Shown here in pieces: positions 26,924-35,593 of a DNA stretch of 64,000 nt. Numbering within the stretch: the stretch's first letter is position 1; the number at the start of each line of letters is the position of its first letter. Origin of the DNA: Streptomyces caniferus (GTDB taxonomy: Bacteria > Actinomycetota > Actinomycetes > Streptomycetales > Streptomycetaceae); assembly GCF_009811555.1 (NCBI RefSeq), contig NZ_BLIN01000005.1:4349501-4413500 (forward strand), read 5' to 3'. A program made the position numbers and the translations under genes. The notes beneath the pieces were generated by a model that saw only the letters and a program-made list of their open reading frames with translations, was not told the origin of the DNA and searched no databases.

Positions 26924-27874
26924 TCAGTCCTTGGGCAACAGCCCTTTGGACTGCAGGTAGTTGTGGGCCACGTCCGCCGGCAGCCGCCGCCAGCTGTCCA
27001 CCTGCTCATTGAGATGCGCCAGATCGGCGGTGGTCAGGACCTTGTTGAGCCGGTTGAGCGCGGCCGCCACCCGTTCGCTCCCTGCGCGGGCACGGTTGAC
27101 GACGGGAACGACGTTGTCGGCGTTCTGCAGCTTCTTGTCGTCGGCGAGCAGCACCAGGCCGAACTGATCGAGGGTGGCATCGGTACTGGTCGTCAGCATC
27201 ATCTGGTCCTGCCCGTTCTGTACGGCCCGTTTGGCGGGCGTGGTCCCGACGCCCTTCGGGTCGACGGCGGTGATGTCGATCCCGTACGTCTTCTTCAGCC
27301 CGGGTGCACAGAACGGCCGCTGGACGCACTCATCACCCGCCGCCAGACGCACCGGCAGCTTGGCGCGCCCCAGATCGCTGAGGGTCTTGAGGTGGTGTGT
27401 GCGGGCATAGGCGGCGCTCACCGCGAAGGCGTTCTGGTCGACGGCCCGGCCGGCCGGGAGCACGGACAGACCTCGGGGGCCGGCGAGCCGGCGCAGCGCG
27501 GCCATGGTCGCACCGAGGTCCGGTGAGGCGACCGGCGCCGCCTTGGCCCCCTTGCTCTTGGCGTTGAGCCAGTCGGCGAAGGTCGCGGCGTACTCGGGGA
27601 CGACATCGACCTGGCCGGCCTCCAGGGCCGGTTCGTACAGTTCACGGTTGCCGACCGTCAGGACATGGGTGCGGTATCCGGCGTGCTGGAGCAGCGTCGC
27701 ATACATCTGGGCGAGCAGCTCGCTCTCGGTGAAGCCCGCCGAACCGATGGCCAGATCGCGGCTGTCGCCGGGGGAAGCGGTGATCGCGGAGCGGTTCTCC
27801 AGAGAAGGGCCGCCGGCGCAGGCCGAGAGCCCGAGGGCCATGAGGACCGCAAGCGCCGCGACCGCCGCCCTCAC
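26924..27874 (-). CDS. quaternary-amine ABC transporter substrate-binding lipoprotein
   Basis: A 316-residue OpuAC/ProX/OsmF-type solute-binding protein. GTG 27874 overlaps the stop of the upstream permease gene. A lipoprotein signal peptide ends in the lipobox LSAC (Cys about residue 19, in VLMALGLSACAGG). The mature part has LAIGSAGFTESELLAQMYATLLQHAGY, YEPALEAGQVDVVPEYAATFADW and MMLTTSTDATLDQFGLVLLADDK, the family's two-lobed fold. It presumably captures glycine betaine, choline or proline outside the membrane for the permeases at 27871 and 28542. Which substrate is used cannot be read from sequence. Confidence 0.92.
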   Translation of the reverse strand: MRAAVAALAVLMALGLSACAGGPSLENRSAITASPGDSRDLAIGSAGFTESELLAQMYATLLQHAGYRTHVLTVGNRELYEPALEAGQVDVVPEYAATFADWLNAKSKGAKAAPVASPDLGATMAALRRLAGPRGLSVLPAGRAVDQNAFAVSAAYARTHHLKTLSDLGRAKLPVRLAAGDECVQRPFCAPGLKKTYGIDITAVDPKGVGTTPAKRAVQNGQDQMMLTTSTDATLDQFGLVLLADDKKLQNADNVVPVVNRARAGSERVAAALNRLNKVLTTADLAHLNEQVDSWRRLPADVAHNYLQSKGLLPKD

Positions 27875-28545
27875 CGGATCCGCCCCCGTGCCCAGCCCGG
27901 CGCGCACCGCTGCGCCAGCTCGAAGGCGCCCTCCATCAGCAGCGCGAACACCGCGACCAGCACCGCGCCGGCGACCACCTGAGGGGTGCTGGCCAGGTTG
28001 AACCCCGCGGTGATGATCCGGCCGAGACCACCGCCGCCCACCAGCGCGGCGAGGGTGGCGGTGGCCACCAGCTGGACGGCGGCGATCCGGATGCCGGTGA
28101 GGACGAGCGGGAAGGCGAGCGGCACCTCGACCCGCCACACCAGCTGCGTCCCGGTCATCCCCATCCCCCGCGCGGCCCGCACCACGCTCTGGTCCACCTC
28201 CCGCATCCCGACATACGCATTGGTCAGCAGCGGCGGGATGGCGAACAGCACCAGCGCGATGATCGTCGGCCACTGCCCGTACCGCCCGATGGGGGTCAGC
28301 AGCAGGAGGACGAGGACGGCGAAGGTCGGCACCGCGCGGCCGATGTTGGCGAGGTTGACGGCCAGCGCGCCTCCGCGGCCGAGGTGGCCGAGGGTCAGCG
28401 CGACGGGAAGTGCGATCAGGGCGCTGATGACCAGGCAGGAGAAGGTGAGCACGAGGTGCTGTTCCAGGCGGTTCCAGACACCGTTCTCCCCGGACCAGTT
28501 GGCGGCGGTGGTCAGCCATGTCCAGACCGCGGAGAGGGTGTTCAT
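27871..28545 (-). CDS. quaternary-amine ABC transporter permease
   Basis: A 224-residue membrane permease of the OpuCB/OpuCD type. It has about five or six transmembrane helices and the cytoplasmic coupling loop (VDQSVVRAARGMGMTGTQLVWRVEVPLAFPLVLTGIRIA). ATG 28545 overlaps the end of the partner permease by 4 bases. The 3' end overlaps the binding-protein start. The three minus-strand genes form one tightly coupled operon (permease, permease, binding protein) lacking only the ATPase, which is convergent. Confidence 0.93.
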   Translation of the reverse strand: MNTLSAVWTWLTTAANWSGENGVWNRLEQHLVLTFSCLVISALIALPVALTLGHLGRGGALAVNLANIGRAVPTFAVLVLLLLTPIGRYGQWPTIIALVLFAIPPLLTNAYVGMREVDQSVVRAARGMGMTGTQLVWRVEVPLAFPLVLTGIRIAAVQLVATATLAALVGGGGLGRIITAGFNLASTPQVVAGAVLVAVFALLMEGAFELAQRCAPGWARGRIR

Positions 28546-29288
28546 GTCCGCCGCCCGGCCGTGACCAGCCGCTTCGCTCCCGCCCCGGCCCGAGTACGCC
28601 CCCGCGTCCTGCGTCCGGCCCGGCGCCAGGGGGTGAGCAGCCGCTCCGCCCCGAGCAGCAGCAGATCGAAGACGACCGCGATGATCACGCACAGCACGGA
28701 CGCGGTGAGCACCTGCGCCTTGAAGAAGGAGTTCATACCGGCGTAGATGAGGTTCCCCAGGCCGCCGTACCCGACGATCGCCCCGACCGTGGTGAGCGCG
28801 ACCGCGGAGACCGTGGCGATCCGCAGCCCGGCCATCGCGGCCGGCACTGCCAACGGCAGCTCGATGGTCAGCAGTTGGCGCATCGGCCCGTACCCCATGC
28901 CGCGGGCGGCCTCCTTGGCCTCGGCGGGGACGCCGTCCAGCCCCGCCAGGATGTTCCGTACGAGCAGGGTGAGGGAGTACAGGGCGAGGCCGACCACGAC
29001 GAGGGTCGCCGACAGCCCGTAGACCGGCAGCAGCAGCGAGAACATCGCCAGCGACGGGATCGTGTAGAGGACCGTGGTGATGCCGAGCACCGGTCCGACC
29101 GTCCAGCGCCTGCGGCGGGCCAGCAGCGCCAGCGGGACCGCGATCACCAGGCCGAGCACCACCGAGATCACCGTCAGCTGGATGTGCTGGCCGACCGCGT
29201 CGAGCAGGATCTGCCGACGGGTGCTCAGGTAGTCGCCGCAGATCCAGTCGTTACGGGCCAGACAGTCGTCCGGCGGCGGTGCGGTCAC
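28542..29288 (-). CDS. quaternary-amine ABC transporter permease, first gene of the operon
   Basis: A 248-residue permease paralogous to the next gene. It has an N-terminal extracytoplasmic stretch (CLARNDWICGDYLSTRR), then membrane helices, then the coupling loop (VPAEAKEAARGMGYGPMRQLLTIELPLAVPAAMAGLRIA) and a basic C-terminal tail (RRAGRRTRGRTRAG). The N-terminal LARNDWICGDYL phrase is familiar from streptomycete OpuC-like permeases. The promoter must lie in 29289-29621, which contains a large dyad at 29436-29477. Confidence 0.92.
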   Translation of the reverse strand: MTAPPPDDCLARNDWICGDYLSTRRQILLDAVGQHIQLTVISVVLGLVIAVPLALLARRRRWTVGPVLGITTVLYTIPSLAMFSLLLPVYGLSATLVVVGLALYSLTLLVRNILAGLDGVPAEAKEAARGMGYGPMRQLLTIELPLAVPAAMAGLRIATVSAVALTTVGAIVGYGGLGNLIYAGMNSFFKAQVLTASVLCVIIAVVFDLLLLGAERLLTPWRRAGRRTRGRTRAGAGAKRLVTAGRRT

Positions 29289-29621
29289 GGTACGAGTCCA
29301 CCCCGGTGGGGGCGGGGTGTCGCGGCGGACGCGTCCGATCGGGGTGGCCGCGGACGACCTCCCCGACGGTCCCTCCGTCGCCCGCGCCCTCTGCGCACCT
29401 CACGCCCCGCCCCACCCCCGCCCCGCGTACCCACCAGGCAGTACACACTCCACGTATACACGTGGTGTGTACTGCCTATGTATAGTCCTCCTCAGTCTGT
29501 TCGACCCCTGTGACCGAGGTCGGCGCGATGCGGCGATGCCGCGTACGCGTCGGCTTTGCCATGCGCAAAAGCGCAGGTCATGGGCTCACCCCTCACCGCC
29601 CGCGCCCGAAGAGAGACCCGC
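29289..29621. other. divergent intergenic region between betaine permease and deacetylase
   Basis: This 333-base gap holds no convincing gene. It contains the 42-bp dyad at 29436-29477, a TATAGT hexamer at 29481-29486 that could be a -10 for the rightward gene, and a short CGCAAAAGCG hairpin near 29563-29573. AT content rises noticeably around 29440-29490 compared with the surroundings, as expected for a promoter. Confidence 0.5.
29436..29477. promoter_or_regulatory. 42-bp dyad element, candidate operator
   Basis: Two perfect 13-bp inverted arms, AGGCAGTACACAC (29436-29448) and GTGTGTACTGCCT (29465-29477), flank a 16-base centre whose middle six bases GTATAC are also palindromic. A TATAGT hexamer begins 4 bases after the right arm. 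The site lies 148 bases before the permease start and 145 before the deacetylase start, so it may control either or both. GTGTAC-type arms are reminiscent of GntR/YtrA or TetR operators, but the regulator is not identified. Confidence 0.65.
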
Positions 29622-30488
29622 ATGCCGAAGCAGAAGTCCGCGGCCCGCAGCACGTCCATAGCCGGGCTGCTGGCCGCCACGACCCTGGTCCTGACCCTCG
29701 GTGGCTGTGCCACCTACGACGTGACCGCCCCGGCCGACGCCCGCGCCGACGCACCGGCGGCCGACGTCAAGGCGAAGGACGCCCGGCTCGCCTCGGCCGG
29801 GAACAAGAAGACCGCGGACGGCAAGAACGCCGACGGCAAGAACGGCAGCGCACCGGCGGGCGGAAAGGGCGACGACGTCGACTGCCGCACGGCGAAGTGC
29901 GTCGCGCTCACCTTCGACGCGGGCCCCAGCGAGCACACCGACCGCCTGCTGGACATCCTCAAGAAGGAGAAGGTGCACGCGACCTTCTTCATGCTCGGCC
30001 AGAACCACGTCGAGAAGCGCCCGGCCGAGGTGAAGCGGATCGACGCCGAGGGCCATGAGCTGGCCAACCACACCTGGTCGCACCAGATCCTGACCGACAT
30101 CGCGCCCGGCGAGGCCAAGCGCGAGCTCTCCCGTGTCCAGGACGCGGTCCGCAAGATCACCGGCAAGACGCCGAAGCTGATGCGCCCGCCGCAGGGCAGG
30201 ACCGACGAAGAGGTGTCCAAGATCAGCAAGAACCTCGGCCTGGCGCAGGTCCTGTGGAGCGTGACCGCCAAGGACTACCAGACCAACGACTCGGCCCTGA
30301 TCACCAAGCGGGTGCTCGACCAGACCGAACGCGACGGCATCATCCTGCTGCACGACATCTACAAGGGGACCGTGCCGGCCGTTCCCGGCATCCTCAAGGA
30401 GCTGAAGAAGCGCGGCTATACGGTCGTCACGGTCTCCCAGCTGCTGTCCCCGGCGAAGCCGGAACCGGGGATGGTCTACCGCCCGTAG
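29622..30488 (+). CDS. polysaccharide deacetylase (NodB domain) lipoprotein
   Basis: A 288-residue carbohydrate-esterase-4 protein. Its signal peptide ends in a lipobox (VLTLGGC, Cys about 30). A Lys/Asn/Gly-rich linker (50-90) precedes a NodB domain (about 95-285) with CVALTFDAGPSEHTDRLLDIL, HATFFMLG, HELANHTWSHQ (metal histidines in H-x3-H), MRPPQGRTDEEV and ILLHDIYKGTV. The first motif is TFDAGP, not TFDDGP: the second Asp, normally a metal ligand, is Ala, a variant I recall as fairly common in streptomycetes. It probably acts on peptidoglycan or another N-acetylated glycan at the cell surface. ATG 29622 has GAAGAGAG upstream. Confidence 0.92.
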   Translation: MPKQKSAARSTSIAGLLAATTLVLTLGGCATYDVTAPADARADAPAADVKAKDARLASAGNKKTADGKNADGKNGSAPAGGKGDDVDCRTAKCVALTFDAGPSEHTDRLLDILKKEKVHATFFMLGQNHVEKRPAEVKRIDAEGHELANHTWSHQILTDIAPGEAKRELSRVQDAVRKITGKTPKLMRPPQGRTDEEVSKISKNLGLAQVLWSVTAKDYQTNDSALITKRVLDQTERDGIILLHDIYKGTVPAVPGILKELKKRGYTVVTVSQLLSPAKPEPGMVYRP

Positions 30489-30570
30489 CGCACGGGGCGC
30501 GTGGGGCGCCCGCACCCGCCACTCCCGCGAGGGACGCCCCTACGAGGCCAGCCGATGACGAAGCGGCCGA

Positions 30571-31143
30571 CTACGGAGCGGACATCTTGGAGGCCTTCGG
30601 CTGCCCCGCCGCAGCCCCCTTCCCGCTGAACCGGTGCCACCAGTGCCGGCGCCGCGGATGCACCGCACGGCCGAGCCGGCGCCCCAACAGCAGATAGCCG
30701 AGCAGCGCGCCGGTGCAGTTGAGGATCACATCGTCGATGTCGAACGCCCGGCCGGTGATCAACGCCCCCTGCACCAGCTCCACCAGCAGCATCACCAAAG
30801 CCGTCGCCACGCCGACCCGGAGCAGCCCCCGCGCCTGCGGCAGCAGCACCGGCAGCAGCACCCCGAACGGCACCCCCAGCAGGACGTTGCCGCCGAGCTG
30901 CTTGACCGTGTCGGCCAGGTGCGGTTGCGCCAGGTAGCTCCGGATCGAGTCACCGGGGCGGAGGTTGGGATGGGTCAGCGGCACCGAGGCCGCCGACGGG
31001 GTCAGTGTGACCTTCGCCAGCGCCACCGCAAAGGCCACCATCGCGGCGAACGCCAGCACCAGCAGAAGGATCCGGACGGCCAGCGGGGCCCGCGCGGCCA
31101 CGGGTGACCACGCTGTCTCGTCGCCCTGTTGCGTACGCGCCAT
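30571..31143 (-). CDS. VanZ-like family membrane protein
   Basis: A 190-residue protein with about four transmembrane helices (near 20-42, 72-95, 103-122, 132-152). It contains the VanZ-family phrases LGGNVLLGVPFGVLLPVL, LVELVQGALITGRAFDIDDVILNCTGALLGYLL. The Glu and Asp-Asp-Asn cluster in the last two is the signature of the family. VanZ confers low-level teicoplanin resistance in enterococci, but most family members have no defined role. It is convergent with the deacetylase. Confidence 0.88.
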   Translation of the reverse strand: MARTQQGDETAWSPVAARAPLAVRILLLVLAFAAMVAFAVALAKVTLTPSAASVPLTHPNLRPGDSIRSYLAQPHLADTVKQLGGNVLLGVPFGVLLPVLLPQARGLLRVGVATALVMLLVELVQGALITGRAFDIDDVILNCTGALLGYLLLGRRLGRAVHPRRRHWWHRFSGKGAAAGQPKASKMSAP

Positions 31144-31367
31144 GAGGTCACTCCCCGGTGTGCGAGATGCGCAGTGCGCCGATGGGAGGTCCGGTTACCC
31201 GGGGTCCGGCGATTCATGTGGCGGACGCCGGACAGCCGCCGCACACCCACACCACCCCTTCACCACAGCAACAGGACGCCCCCACCGCACACAACGGGAA
31301 CGCCCTCACCACACGCCACAGGGGCGCCGGAAAGCTCCGACGCCCCTGTGCAACCTCTCTCTGCGGC

Positions 31368-32684
31368 TCACCCCCGGGGGCGCTCCGCCTCCACCCGTCG
31401 GCGTCCCTTGTCGTCGGACGCCGACGGCGCCTTGGACGGTCCGCTCTGCTGCCCCGGGGCCGGGGCGCCGCCCTTGCCCGGTGCGCCCGCTCCCGGCTTG
31501 CGCGGCGGGGCGACCGCCTGGGTGTCCTGCGGGAAGGTCAGCTGCTGGCTCTGCCACTCCAGGGCCGGCACGACCTCGCGCCGCCAGGTCGCGAACTGGT
31601 GGCTGCCCTGCGGCAGGATGATCGAGTCGACCGTCATCGGCGACTTGGCGGCATGGAGGAACTTCATGGTCTCGCCGTAATCCGCCTCGCCCTTACGGCT
31701 GCTGGCGACCAGCGCGGAGATCTGCGGCGCGGGGAGGTTCTTCAGCCGCCACAGCAGATCGTGCTCGCGCTCCTTCTGGGCGCCCTCCGGGCCGGGGCCG
31801 AAGAGGCTGCCGGTGGTCAGGTCGTCCTTGATGGCGTAGTCGCCGGAGAGCGAGACCGCGGAGGTGTAGGCCTTCGGGTTGCGCATCGCCAGCTGCAGCG
31901 AGCACGTACCGCCGGACGAGTACCCGAACGCGCCCCAGGCGCTGGGGTCGTGCCCCACCCGGTAGGCCGACTTCATGGCGTCCGGCAGATCCTTGGTGAA
32001 GAACGTCTCGGCCTGCGGCCCGCCCGGCACATCCACACACTCGGTGTCCCGCGGCGGCGCGATCGTCGGCCGGACCATCACGATCACCGTCGGCTGCATC
32101 CGGCCCTGCGCGATCAGCCGGCCCGCGTTCTGCGGCACCTGGAGGTGCTGCGCGAGGTTCATGATCCCGCCCGGGTAGCCGCTGATGACGACCATGACGG
32201 GGAACCGCTGACGGCGGAACTGCTGCTGGAAGTACTGCGGCGGCAGATAGACGAAGCCGGGGTTGATGGCCCGCGTGCGGCGGCCGACGATCCGTACGGA
32301 CTCGACCTTGCCCACCCGGTCCGCGGGCCCCTTGGGAAGGCCGGTCACCCGATCGAGGCCCTGCGGACCGGCCGGTTGGACCAGCCCGCCCTTCATGTTG
32401 CCGACCGAGGCGTACTGCCCGCCGCCCTGGCTCACGGACACCGGGGCCTTGTCGTTGTTGCCCAGCAGCTCGTCCCAGTTGCCGTAGAACTCGAAGTTCG
32501 TGTTCACCGCAAGGGCGAGCGCGCACACGATCGACACCTGGGTGACCAGGATGGCGCCCAGTCTCCCCAGGACGGGACCCACCCCGCGCTTCGACAGCCG
32601 GGGCCAGAGCCACACCGTGGCGGCGACACAGGCCACCGCCAGCACGATCACCGCGTACTCGAGCGACTGACTGGTCAGCCCCAT
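31368..32684 (-). CDS. Antigen-85/esterase-D-like alpha/beta hydrolase, membrane-anchored
   Basis: A 438-residue protein. The N-terminus has two transmembrane helices (about 8-26 and 41-60). An extracytoplasmic alpha/beta-hydrolase domain (about 125-375) contains NPGFVYLPPQYFQQQFRRQRFPVMVVISGYPGG and the nucleophile elbow GYSSGG (Ser about residue 245), within the family pattern of Antigen 85 and esterase D. SHQFATWRREVVPALEW supplies a likely catalytic His. A Pro/Gly/Ala-rich tail follows (380-438). The substrate is unknown; streptomycetes lack mycolates, so mycolyl transfer is not expected. Confidence 0.88.
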   Translation of the reverse strand: MGLTSQSLEYAVIVLAVACVAATVWLWPRLSKRGVGPVLGRLGAILVTQVSIVCALALAVNTNFEFYGNWDELLGNNDKAPVSVSQGGGQYASVGNMKGGLVQPAGPQGLDRVTGLPKGPADRVGKVESVRIVGRRTRAINPGFVYLPPQYFQQQFRRQRFPVMVVISGYPGGIMNLAQHLQVPQNAGRLIAQGRMQPTVIVMVRPTIAPPRDTECVDVPGGPQAETFFTKDLPDAMKSAYRVGHDPSAWGAFGYSSGGTCSLQLAMRNPKAYTSAVSLSGDYAIKDDLTTGSLFGPGPEGAQKEREHDLLWRLKNLPAPQISALVASSRKGEADYGETMKFLHAAKSPMTVDSIILPQGSHQFATWRREVVPALEWQSQQLTFPQDTQAVAPPRKPGAGAPGKGGAPAPGQQSGPSKAPSASDDKGRRRVEAERPRG

Positions 32685-33631
32685 GCGCCCACATCTCCCG
32701 TCACCCTGGAATGGGTTCTTGCCTTCTCAACGGCCGCCTACGGCACAACGGACGGCTCCGGACAATGGTCACCGGAGAAGACGGGCACACCTGCGCATCG
32801 GATACCTGAACGACTCAGTTCTTACCCGTCTCTTGCCACATCGTTTCCGCGGCGTGATGTGGAGCGGGCGATCGCAACCGTCGCCGGGGCGGGCTCTCGT
32901 GGGGCCGAGAGGGCGATCCACGCCCACGGGCGCCGGGGTCTCTCACCCCCTATGTCCCGTCCGTCCTCCCGCTACACATCGACCACGGCCGGACGCACCA
33001 ACTCGCGCTCACCGCACGGCCCTTGCGAAGCAGGCTGCTTCCCCCTCACCCCGCCCGGCCCTTGTGACGCGGACTGCTCCGCGCTCGTCCCGTCCACCTC
33101 ACCCGGATGCCGCACGGCGACTCCCACCCGCCGCTCCCGCACGGCCGGCCCGCGGGCCCCGGCCCCGGTGGGCAGGCCCGGGGCGGGCGGTGCGTACCGT
33201 CGGGGCAGTCGGTACGGGCTGCCGTCGGGGCGGTCGTGTGTGCTGCCGAGCCGGTCATGTGTACGGGGTGGACGGTGCGTTCCGCCCCCGGGACCGGGCG
33301 GACGGCGCGGTCCGGCGGAACGGCTCCACGGCCCGGCGGGGCGGTGGTACGTCCGGCAGGGCGCTCGTACGGACTGCGAGGAGGTTTTGTGGACGGCCGA
33401 GACGGCGGTGCGGACGGCCGGACAACCTCGTACGCAGGGCGAACGCACCCGGGCCCGGTCAACTGAAACCATCCGCCTCCGCAACACCCCCGGATGGCCC
33501 ACCACACAAGGCGCGGGGTCCCACGATGAGGCCGGTCCCGGCCGCTACCCTTACGTATCCGTCCTGGTCAGGGACATGTCCGCGCTTCACGGACATACGC
33601 CGCACCCACCACACACAAGAGAGGTTCGCCG
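32685..33631. other. long intergenic region (947 bases), no convincing gene
   Basis: Open frames here are Arg/Pro/Gly-rich, lack ribosome sites and overlap one another on both strands, so none is called. The left 200 bases are relatively AT-rich (for example around 32810-32850) and should carry the esterase promoter. Around 33020-33100 two related GC-rich hairpin-like blocks begin GGCCCTTG (near 33018 and 33058). The right end has a dyad at 33576-33596 ahead of the vWA gene. A non-coding RNA cannot be excluded. Confidence 0.45.
33576..33596. promoter_or_regulatory. inverted repeat ATGTCCG-N7-CGGACAT
   Basis: A perfect 7-bp dyad whose right arm ends 35 bases upstream of the vWA gene start. 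The left half extends into GGACATGTCC, itself a 10-bp palindrome. Position fits an operator near the transcription start or a hairpin in the leader. Confidence 0.4.
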
Positions 33632-35464
33632 ATGGGCATTCGGAGTCTGCTGCGCAACGCTTTCGGTCGCTCCAAGGCGACCCGTGAAGAAACCGGCGCG
33701 GCCCCGAGCGGCGCCGACAAGCCGGAGTCCGCGACCATCCCGGAGGCTCGCGAAGAGTCCGTCCCGGCCGCGACCGCCCCGGCCCCGGAGGCCGAGGTCC
33801 CGGCCGCACGGACGGCCCCCACGGAGACACCGGACACCGACCCGGCTCCCGCTCCGACCACCGCGACGCTGCCGGCACAGGGCGGCCGCGCGGACCGGGG
33901 AGACCGGCCGGCGGAGACCTCCCCGGTGCGCGAGGACGAGGCTGCGGCCGAGGCCCCCGCGACGGCCGAGCCCTCCCCCGTGGACGCGGCCGCCGTCGAG
34001 CCGTCGACCGCCGCCGAGCCGTCGGTTGCCGAGGAGACCGCGGTGGCCGGGAAGTCCGAGGCGGACGCCGTCGAGGACAAGGCCGGCGCGGCCACCGGCA
34101 ACGACAAGGACGTACCCGCGGACGAGGCCCCCGAGGCCACGGATGCTGCCGCCCCGGCCGCCTCCGACACCGTCTCCGACCTCGTGAGCCAGGCCTTCGA
34201 CAACCCGAGCCAGGCGCCGGCGGCGGACGCCGAGCCGACCGCGGACGCCGATGCCGATGAGCCGACCACGGACGCTGCCGCTGCCGAGCCGACCGCGGAT
34301 GCCGCGGAGCCGGAGCCGGAGCGTGCGGCGGAGCCGGTGGCCGAGGTGAAGGAGACGGCCGAGGCGGAGCCGGTCGCCGAGGCGGACGAAACGCCTGCGG
34401 CAGAGCCGGTGGCGACGGCTGACGCGGTGGCGGAGCCCGAGCCCGAGCCGACGGTCGAGCCCGCGGCGGAGGTCGTCGCGGAACCCGCGGACGCGGCAGT
34501 TGCCGAGCCTGCGGACGCGGTGGTCGCCGAGGCTGCGGACGCGGCAGCGGTCGAGGCCGAGGCCGAAGCTGCCGCAGAGCCGGAAGCCGCGCCCGAGCCG
34601 GTGACCGAAGCCGCGGCGAAGACCGAAGCAGCCGAGGCAGAGCCGAAGTCCGAACCGAAGGCAGAGCCGAAGCCGAAGGCCAAGTCCGGGGCAAAGCCGG
34701 AGGCAACGGCAGCGACAGCGGAAAAGGCCGCGGACCGCCCCGGTGCCGAGACCCCCGGCGCCCTCCCCACCGTCGCCCCCGCGCTCCTCAGCCTCTACAA
34801 GTCCGCGGGCGCCACCCTGGACAAGCACGGCCTCGCCACCCAGCGCGCCGCCGTCTACCTGGTCCTCGACCGCTCCGGCTCGATGCGCAACTACTACAAG
34901 GACGGCACGGTCCAGAACCTCGCCGAGCAGGCCCTCGGCCTCGCCGCGCACTTCGACGACGACGCCACCGTCCCCGTCGTCTTCTTCTCCACCGACATCG
35001 ACGGCACCGCCGACATCGACCTCACCAACTACGAGGGCCGGATCGCGGAACTGCACGCCGGTCTCGGCCACATGGGCCGTACGAACTACCACTGGGCCAT
35101 CAACGCCGTCGTCGACCACTACAAGAAGTCCGGTTCCACCGCCCCGGCCTTCGTCATCTTCCAGACCGACGGCGCCCCGACCTCCAAGCCGGCCGCCGAG
35201 AAGGCGCTCTGCGAGGCGGCCGGGCTGCCCATCTTCTGGCAGTTCATCGGCTTCGGTGACCCGGACGCCAAGGGCTTCGACTTCCTCCGCAAGCTCGACG
35301 ACCTGGCCGTCCCGGAGAAGCGCGTCATCGACAACGCCGGCTTCTTCCACGCCGGCCGCGACCCGCGCGGCCTCTCCCACGACAAGCTCTACCAGCAGCT
35401 GATGGTCGAGTTCCCCGAGTGGCTCGCCGAGGCCCGCACCGCGGGCGTCATCAAGGACAACTGA
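33632..35464 (+). CDS. TerF-like vWA protein with a long acidic Ala/Glu/Pro region
   Basis: A 610-residue protein in three parts. A short basic N-terminus (MGIRSLLRNAFGRSK) comes first. About 350 residues of low-complexity, strongly acidic Ala/Glu/Pro/Asp/Val sequence follow, with imperfect EPxA/EPVAEA-type repeats. A vWA domain of the TerF type (about 380-605) comes last, with an intact MIDAS start DRSGSM (Asp413), later TNYHWAINAVVDHY and FVIFQTDGAPTS. The TerF-like family appears in tellurite/chemical-stress Ter systems. No TerD-type gene is adjacent here. There is no signal peptide, so the acidic arm is cytosolic. GAGAGG precedes ATG 33632. A strong hairpin follows the stop. Confidence 0.88.
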   Translation: MGIRSLLRNAFGRSKATREETGAAPSGADKPESATIPEAREESVPAATAPAPEAEVPAARTAPTETPDTDPAPAPTTATLPAQGGRADRGDRPAETSPVREDEAAAEAPATAEPSPVDAAAVEPSTAAEPSVAEETAVAGKSEADAVEDKAGAATGNDKDVPADEAPEATDAAAPAASDTVSDLVSQAFDNPSQAPAADAEPTADADADEPTTDAAAAEPTADAAEPEPERAAEPVAEVKETAEAEPVAEADETPAAEPVATADAVAEPEPEPTVEPAAEVVAEPADAAVAEPADAVVAEAADAAAVEAEAEAAAEPEAAPEPVTEAAAKTEAAEAEPKSEPKAEPKPKAKSGAKPEATAATAEKAADRPGAETPGALPTVAPALLSLYKSAGATLDKHGLATQRAAVYLVLDRSGSMRNYYKDGTVQNLAEQALGLAAHFDDDATVPVVFFSTDIDGTADIDLTNYEGRIAELHAGLGHMGRTNYHWAINAVVDHYKKSGSTAPAFVIFQTDGAPTSKPAAEKALCEAAGLPIFWQFIGFGDPDAKGFDFLRKLDDLAVPEKRVIDNAGFFHAGRDPRGLSHDKLYQQLMVEFPEWLAEARTAGVIKDN

Positions 35465-35493
35465 CCCTCGACCGTTCCTCTTCACGCGACCCC

Positions 35494-35530
35494 AGCGGCC
35501 GCGGCGGGCCCCGAACCCGCCGCGGCCGCT
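35494..35530. terminator. strong terminator after the vWA gene
   Basis: A perfect 15-bp stem, AGCGGCCGCGGCGGG / CCCGCCGCGGCCGCT, with a 7-base loop, starts 30 bases after the vWA stop codon. Confidence 0.85.
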
Positions 35531-35593
35531 GCCTTTGCCGAGGTCGGGAAGCCGAGGGGCGACAGCCGGGGCCAGGGGCCGACGCACCCCATT

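Noticed and set aside
32972..33505. 177-codon minus-strand frame in the long gap
   Set aside because: Arg/Pro/Gly-rich, no ribosome site, no domain, and overlapped by equally open frames on the other strand.
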